25,881 bases of DNA from an uncultured Victivallaceae bacterium. GTDB lineage: Bacteria; Verrucomicrobiota; Lentisphaeria; Victivallales; Victivallaceae. Both the position numbers and the translations under genes were made by a program. Below, in pieces: positions 22,106-25,881 of this stretch (position 1 is the first letter of the stretch; every line of letters begins with the position of its first letter). The notes below the pieces were generated by a model. That model worked only from the letters and a program-made list of their open reading frames with translations, ran no database searches and had not been told where the DNA came from. Where the stretch lies: contig CAKUKT010000004.1 of NCBI GenBank assembly GCA_934663655.1, positions 1 to 25,881 on the forward strand, in the 5' to 3' direction.

Positions 22106-22839
22106 ACTGGAAACGGATCCGGGAAGCGCTGCGCGGGTTTTCCGCCGCCGGCAACCTGCTGCCCTGTCCGCTGTGCCGCCATGGCGACGGCGGCGGGATC
22201 AACGCATTCTGCCCGGAATGTCTGGCGCAACTGCCGCGGGTCGGTGGTCCGCCCTGTCCGGGATGCGGCGGCGCGCTTGACGGGGCACTGGCATTTTGTT
22301 CCCAGTGTCTGGAGGAGCCGTTGCGGCCGTGGCGGCAGGCGGTGACGGTATTTGAATACCGTGGCGAGGTGCGGGAGGTGATTGCGAAATTCAAGTACGG
22401 CAACCGTCCCGAACTTGCGCGGCCGCTGGGCATTCTCGCCGCGGCGGAGGTTCGGCGGCGCGGAATTTCCGCCGCGGTGATCGTGCCGATCCCGCTGCAC
22501 TTCCTCCGCCGCCTGCACCGTTCCTACAATCAGGCCGAACTGCTCGCCCGGGTAATCGGCAGGGAACTCAACCTGCCGGTGGTCCCGGCGCTGCGGCGGG
22601 TCGGGCGCGGCCGCAAACAGGCCACACTCGACCGGGCAGGCAGACACCGCAATCCGCGGGGGATTTTCGTCCCGGCAGCCGCGTTGGTGCCGAAGATTTC
22701 CGGACGTTCGGTACTGCTGGTTGACGATGTTTTCACCACCGGCGCGACGCTGGCCGCCGCCGCGGAGGTATTGATCTCGGCCGGATGCGGAGAGATCACC
22801 GTTCTCAGTTGTGCGCGCGGACGTCGTTATTCCGGTTGA
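22102..22839 (+). CDS. comF: ComF-family phosphoribosyltransferase-like protein
   Basis: The product is 245 residues. The N-terminal part has paired zinc-finger cysteines: CPLC (22-25) with CPEC (37-40), and CPGC (52-55) with CSQC (66-69). The middle has the ComF hallmarks VFEYRGEVREVIAKFKYG and IVPIPLHFLRRLHRSYNQAELLA. The PRPP-binding loop is VLLVDDVFTTGAT (about 209-221). Homologues are required for natural transformation in some bacteria, where ComF links to the recombination machinery, but the gene is also common in non-transformable species. It overlaps the AraC gene by 4 bases, so it is probably translated from the same message, an unexpected pairing. The stop codon sits inside a short tandem repeat. 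Confidence 0.93.
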   Translation: MNWKRIREALRGFSAAGNLLPCPLCRHGDGGGINAFCPECLAQLPRVGGPPCPGCGGALDGALAFCSQCLEEPLRPWRQAVTVFEYRGEVREVIAKFKYGNRPELARPLGILAAAEVRRRGISAAVIVPIPLHFLRRLHRSYNQAELLARVIGRELNLPVVPALRRVGRGRKQATLDRAGRHRNPRGIFVPAAALVPKISGRSVLLVDDVFTTGATLAAAAEVLISAGCGEITVLSCARGRRYSG

Positions 22840-22860
22840 GTTCCGGTTGAGTTCCGGTTC
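22830..22860 (+). repeat. 11-bp tandem repeat over the comF stop codon
   Basis: TTCCGGTTGAG occurs twice back to back (22830-22840 and 22841-22851), followed by a partial third copy TTCCGGTT. The first copy contains the comF TGA. The repeat fills the 27-base gap to the convergent amidohydrolase stop. Confidence 0.75.
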
Positions 22861-22866
22861 CCGTCC

Positions 22867-23745
22867 TCAGAGTCCGAGCACTCGGATCGCGTTTTCCCGG
22901 GCCACCTTGGCGAAAATTTCCCCGCTGATCTTTCCCTCGTCGCGAAGCCGGATCAGAAATTGCGCCAGCGGCGCCATTTCCGCATTGCCGGGATCGGAGC
23001 AGAGGTCGAGCCCGAAGAGCAGCCGATCCTGAAATTCGGTGAGAAATTCCACCGCGTATTCCGGGTCGCGGGTGAGTGCATTGCAGCCGCTGCCGGCGGA
23101 GAGGTCGCCGTAAAGATTGGGGAAACGACGCATCAGCTTCGGGACCGCCCCCTCGGTCACCCGTCCGGTCGGATAGCCGGCGCGGTCGAAGACGGTGTCG
23201 AGAACGCTGATTTCCGCCCAGAAGGTCTGCGAATGACCGAGAATCCGCAGTTTCGGAAATGACGCCAGCACTTCGGCCAGTCCCGGCAGGCCGGGCTCAT
23301 CGATCATGCCGTATACCGCTCCGCTCCGGTGAGCGAGGTGGATGGTCATCGGCAGGCCGCTCTTCTGCACACAACCGAAGAAATTCCACAGGTAGGGATC
23401 GAGGATCGGCCGGTTGCAGATCACTTCTCCAACGCCTTTGGCGCCCCGCTGCCGGTAGTGTTCGAGAATGATGTCGAGCGGGGCATTCGGCAGGTTGGTG
23501 ACCGCCTGCGGATGGATGTTCACGAAGGGAATGAACCGTCCCGGGAAACGTTCGGCCATCTCGAAGATATCCTCGTTCGACTGCGGCAGATAGTATTCCG
23601 GTCCGATCAGCGGCATCAGCGCCGAACATTCGATGCCGCAGCGGTCGTAATAGGGGATCAGCTCTTCCGGACGGGGAAACGGACGACGTCCCGGAATCTG
23701 CGGAAACGGATGACGGTAGGCGTGGGCATGGATGTCGATGAACAT
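22867..23745 (-). CDS. Amidohydrolase family 2 metal-dependent hydrolase
   Basis: The product is 292 residues. The strand-1 metal motif is FIDIHAHAY (His6, His8), with further candidate ligands IHLAHRSG (His136), LGHSQTFW (His171) and FGLDLCSD (Asp247), and an end REN-AIRVLGL typical of the family. No signal peptide is seen. A strong GGAGGTAATC site precedes the ATG at 23745; the frame stays open further upstream but that part is a shadow of lnt. It lies 26 bases after lnt on the same strand and is probably co-transcribed. It belongs to the same superfamily as the protein at 3982-4953 but is clearly a different subfamily. Substrate is unknown. Confidence 0.87.
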   Translation of the reverse strand: MFIDIHAHAYRHPFPQIPGRRPFPRPEELIPYYDRCGIECSALMPLIGPEYYLPQSNEDIFEMAERFPGRFIPFVNIHPQAVTNLPNAPLDIILEHYRQRGAKGVGEVICNRPILDPYLWNFFGCVQKSGLPMTIHLAHRSGAVYGMIDEPGLPGLAEVLASFPKLRILGHSQTFWAEISVLDTVFDRAGYPTGRVTEGAVPKLMRRFPNLYGDLSAGSGCNALTRDPEYAVEFLTEFQDRLLFGLDLCSDPGNAEMAPLAQFLIRLRDEGKISGEIFAKVARENAIRVLGL

Positions 23746-23771
23746 TTTGATTACCTCCAGCAGCTGGTGAT

Positions 23772-25562
23772 TTAAGAAATTTTTCCGGGAACATGCTCGT
23801 CCCGGTGGTTGTTCACAGCGGGGTGGGGCGAACTTCGGCGCAGAAGTTCGCGTTTCCGGCGCCGCCAGTTGGCACTGGAATAAACGATCACGCCAAGCGC
23901 CGGCAGCGCCAGCAGCGCAACGAACCACTCCCCGAAACGGACATAGATGGTCGTTCCCGCCCCGACGGGGCGGGGGCGTACCTCGACAGCTCCGTAAGCG
24001 CGGCCCCGACCCAGTTCCGGGCGCTGCTCCCCGCCCGGCGTCACCAGACCCTGGGTGAAGACCCCGTGCGGCGTCACCACTCCGGAACCGCCGTTGTTGC
24101 CGACTCTCACCATCGGCAGGCCGGTTTCCACTGCGCGGATTACCGCGTTGGCAAGGTGCTGCTCGGGTTCGCTGCTGCGCGGATACCACGCGTCGTTGGA
24201 GAGCACCACCAGCAACTGCGCGCCGCGACGCGCAAAGTCCCGCGTGAGATAACCGAAAACCCCCTCGTAACAGATCGCCACCCCGAAACGGGTGCCGTCG
24301 GCAAGTTCGAGCGGATTGAAATTGTTTCCCGGCACGAGATCGCGCCCCATGTCGATCACGGAGATCACCCATCCCGGCAGCAGTGACCGGAAGGGAATGT
24401 ATTCGCCGAAGGGTACCCGGTGGATCTTGTCGTATTTGGCCAGCAGCCTGCCGCTGCCGTCGAAGTGGAGTGCGCTGTTGGTGGTGTCGGGATCGTGTCC
24501 GGAAACCGGCAGCGACGGCGCGGTGTCGAGGGCTCCGATCAGAAACGGTGTTCCTGCGGCAGCCAGTTGTCGGACGGTTCGCTGGTAGTCGCGGCAGAGC
24601 GCCCCGTAATCGGAGAGCAGGAGTTCATGCTCAAGGTTGCGGTCATGGAAAAAGGGCAGCGGCACCGCGCTTTCCGGCCAGACGATGAGATCGGCATCCG
24701 GATAATCGGCAATGGCCCGGCGGGAGAGTTCCCGGTAGATGTCGAGGGCTTCGCGCGCCGAATCAAGTCCGGCATGGCGGCGCTGGGACATATCCCCCTG
24801 GATCAGCACGATTTGCAGCGGTCTGTCATCCGGGGCGGCGGGCGCGGGCAGTGCGCACCGGATGGCGCCGAAGATCACTACCCCGGCGAAAATTATCGCC
24901 ACCGGCAGCGCCGCCAGCCGCGCCCGGCGGAAAAACAACGCGAAAACTCCTCCATTGACCAGCGCAATCAGAAAGACGACCGCATAACTTCCGGTGATTG
25001 AAGCGATCTGAATTATCTGCGGATGACGCCACTGGGTGACCGAGAGATCGTTCCAGACGAAAAGTCGCGACCGGGTCCATTCGATCAGGGTGAAGAGTGC
25101 GGCCGTTCCGAATATGAAGAGCGTCATGCGCAGCGCGCCGGCTCCTTCCCGCAGGTGTCGGGATCTGGCTTCGAAGCCGCCGAGTTCGGTGCCAAGGTCG
25201 AAGAGCGTGTTCCGCCACAGCCACGGCAGCAGCGCCGCCCAGCAGCCCGGCCACAGCGCGATCACCGGCGCCAGCAACCACGGTATCGCCGGATTGATTT
25301 CGCGCAGAAATGCATACGCGAACCAGGCCCGTCCCATTCCCCACAGCCAGCCGCAGAGAAATCCCGTCGCCGCTCCGCCCCCCAGTGCCGCCACGATTAC
25401 CGGCGCCAGCGTGATGTAAGCGAGAAATGAAAGATTCGCCGGCGGCAGCGCCGCCGCCGCCGCCATACCCGCGACCAGCGAAATCACCGCTCCGGAACCA
25501 GTTCCGGGGAATCCGCGGGGAAAACCATTTTCGCGCTGATGAAAAAATCTCGGGATGACCAT
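23772..25562 (-). CDS. lnt: Apolipoprotein N-acyltransferase
   Basis: The product is 596 residues, somewhat longer than the usual 500-540. It transfers a fatty acid to the N-terminal cysteine of lipoproteins in the inner membrane. Residues about 25-235 contain the hydrophobic segments. Residues about 250-520 are the nitrilase-like domain with the complete triad: Glu297 in IVWPESAVPLPF, Lys379 in YDKIHRVPFGEYIPF and Cys431 in GVAICYEGVF. SNDAWY and VRVGNNGGSGVV are also present. A last membrane segment lies at about 545-565. A stop codon lies two codons upstream of the ATG at 25562, so this is the first possible ATG, though it lacks a clear ribosome site. Presence of Lnt supports a diderm envelope. 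The amidohydrolase gene follows. Confidence 0.96.
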   Translation of the reverse strand: MVIPRFFHQRENGFPRGFPGTGSGAVISLVAGMAAAAALPPANLSFLAYITLAPVIVAALGGGAATGFLCGWLWGMGRAWFAYAFLREINPAIPWLLAPVIALWPGCWAALLPWLWRNTLFDLGTELGGFEARSRHLREGAGALRMTLFIFGTAALFTLIEWTRSRLFVWNDLSVTQWRHPQIIQIASITGSYAVVFLIALVNGGVFALFFRRARLAALPVAIIFAGVVIFGAIRCALPAPAAPDDRPLQIVLIQGDMSQRRHAGLDSAREALDIYRELSRRAIADYPDADLIVWPESAVPLPFFHDRNLEHELLLSDYGALCRDYQRTVRQLAAAGTPFLIGALDTAPSLPVSGHDPDTTNSALHFDGSGRLLAKYDKIHRVPFGEYIPFRSLLPGWVISVIDMGRDLVPGNNFNPLELADGTRFGVAICYEGVFGYLTRDFARRGAQLLVVLSNDAWYPRSSEPEQHLANAVIRAVETGLPMVRVGNNGGSGVVTPHGVFTQGLVTPGGEQRPELGRGRAYGAVEVRPRPVGAGTTIYVRFGEWFVALLALPALGVIVYSSANWRRRKRELLRRSSPHPAVNNHRDEHVPGKIS

Positions 25563-25594
25563 CGGTTATTATTACGGAATTGTCGGGTTGCAGA

Positions 25595-25623
25595 TTGAAA
25601 AAAACGCGTCAATGGTGTAATTT
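25595..25623 (+). promoter_or_regulatory. Promoter of nadB (interleaved with the lnt promoter)
   Basis: TTGAAA (25595-25600) and TAATTT (25618-25623) are 17 bases apart. The -10 box lies in the palindrome TGTAATTTACA (25616-25626), shared with the opposite promoter. The predicted leader is about 38 bases. Confidence 0.5.
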
Positions 25624-25647
25624 ACAACGGAATCACGTGTTTGACAA
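25619..25647 (-). promoter_or_regulatory. Promoter of lnt
   Basis: On the minus strand TTGTCA (25642-25647) and TAAATT (25619-25624) are 17 bases apart. The -10 box overlaps that of nadB on the same 11-bp palindrome. Confidence 0.5.
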
Positions 25648-25650
25648 TCC

Positions 25651-25668
25651 TTTTTTTCGAGAAAAAAA
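25651..25668 (+). other. A/T hairpin directly before the nadB start codon
   Basis: Seven T (25651-25657), CGAG, then seven A (25662-25668) can pair into a 7-bp stem with a tetraloop. The last A is the first base of the nadB ATG, and the weak ribosome site (GAG) is in the loop. Confidence 0.4.
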
Positions 25669-25881
25669 TGAAAATCAATCAGACGGAATATTTTGATCAC
25701 ATCGTCATCGGCAGTGGCCTGGCCGGACTTACCACTGCGCTCCATCTGGCCCGCACCGGCCGCAGCGTTGCGGTGGTAACCAAGCGGGCGATCGACGAAT
25801 GTAACAGCCGGCTCGCCCAGGGCGGGGTGGCCTGTGTGGTCAATGCGCTTGACAGTTTTGACGAGCATGTCAAGGACACGC
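25668..25881 (+). CDS. nadB: L-aspartate oxidase, N-terminal fragment (cut by window edge)
   Basis: Only the first 71 codons are present. The product begins MKINQTEYFDHIVIGSGLAG and shows the FAD-binding Rossmann motif GSGLAGL followed by TTALHLARTGRSVAVVTKR. The segment NSRLAQGGVACVV with a later DSFDEHVKDT is characteristic of L-aspartate oxidase, which makes iminoaspartate for NAD synthesis, and separates it from fumarate reductase/SdhA relatives. The ATG at 25668 has only a weak GAG upstream. It is divergent from lnt with overlapping promoters. Confidence 0.9.
   Translation, partial: MKINQTEYFDHIVIGSGLAGLTTALHLARTGRSVAVVTKRAIDECNSRLAQGGVACVVNALDSFDEHVKDT

Noticed and set aside
10012..22839. 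A natural-competence system built from comM, comF and the pseudopilin
   Set aside because: No comEA, comEC, dprA or type IV pilus assembly gene is present, and comM and comF are widespread in non-competent bacteria. The pseudopilin is the H-X9-DG type linked to a glycosidase.
1..25881. CRISPR arrays, tRNA or rRNA genes, transposases or phage genes
   Set aside because: I looked for direct-repeat arrays, cloverleaf-like intergenic sequences and mobile-element proteins and saw none. The intergenic gaps are all short.

Overview
The window is GC-rich bacterial chromosome. The protein content points to a Gram-negative member of the PVC group, most likely Lentisphaerota (Victivallales-like). The evidence is an H-X9-DG pseudopilin with the [17 protein letters not shown] signature encoded next to a GHL10-like glycosidase, several carbohydrate-active enzymes, ROK and AraC sugar-type regulators, and envelope genes (Lnt, PlsC, a WaaP/Kdo-kinase-like protein). 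This is inference from family knowledge; no rRNA gene or other phylogenetic marker was available for comparison.

Layout. (1) 1-3755, minus strand: pseudopilin, large secreted GHL10-like protein, then the start of an unrecognised gene cut by the window edge, all behind one good promoter at 3823-3851. (2) 3927-6201, minus: alpha/beta-hydrolase esterase followed by an amidohydrolase, with a promoter and a strong rho-independent terminator. (3) 6224-11553, plus: GxDLY-type SGNH hydrolase, prmA, rsmD, WaaP-like kinase and comM, tightly packed with overlaps. (4) 11667-13602, plus: ROK regulator and nagB behind a TTGACA/TATATT promoter with a palindromic candidate operator. (5) 13628-19003, plus: DEDDh exonuclease, HEAT/SirB1-like protein, plsC, a CobS-like membrane protein with no visible active-site motif, hisB and a lone OppB/YejB-type ABC permease. 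(6) 19041-21149, minus: a glycosidase-like TIM-barrel protein, divergent from an AraC regulator whose gene overlaps comF (21251-22839, plus). (7) 22867-25562, minus: lnt followed by a second amidohydrolase. (8) 25668-end, plus: the start of nadB.

Functional reading. Regions 1, 2, 4 and 6 look like carbohydrate acquisition and processing: secreted and cytoplasmic glycosidase-like proteins, deacylating esterases, and amino-sugar phosphate catabolism, each with its own promoter or regulator. Regions 3, 5, 7 and 8 are mainly housekeeping (ribosome modification, DNA processing, phospholipid and lipoprotein acylation, histidine and NAD synthesis), with accessory genes placed inside them. Both divergent gene pairs at 21.2 kb and 25.6 kb have promoters that physically interleave, so only one direction could be occupied at a time.

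No tRNA, rRNA, CRISPR array, transposase or phage gene was recognised. No gene-free stretch exceeds 300 bases; the largest gap is 3756-3981. The most unusual items are the CobS-like protein lacking the DGLADTxDG motif, the HEAT/SirB1-like protein, the permease with an inserted periplasmic segment and no partner subunits, the SGNH hydrolase with a substituted block III residue, and the interleaved promoters. I did not find a clearly new multi-gene defence or mobile system.
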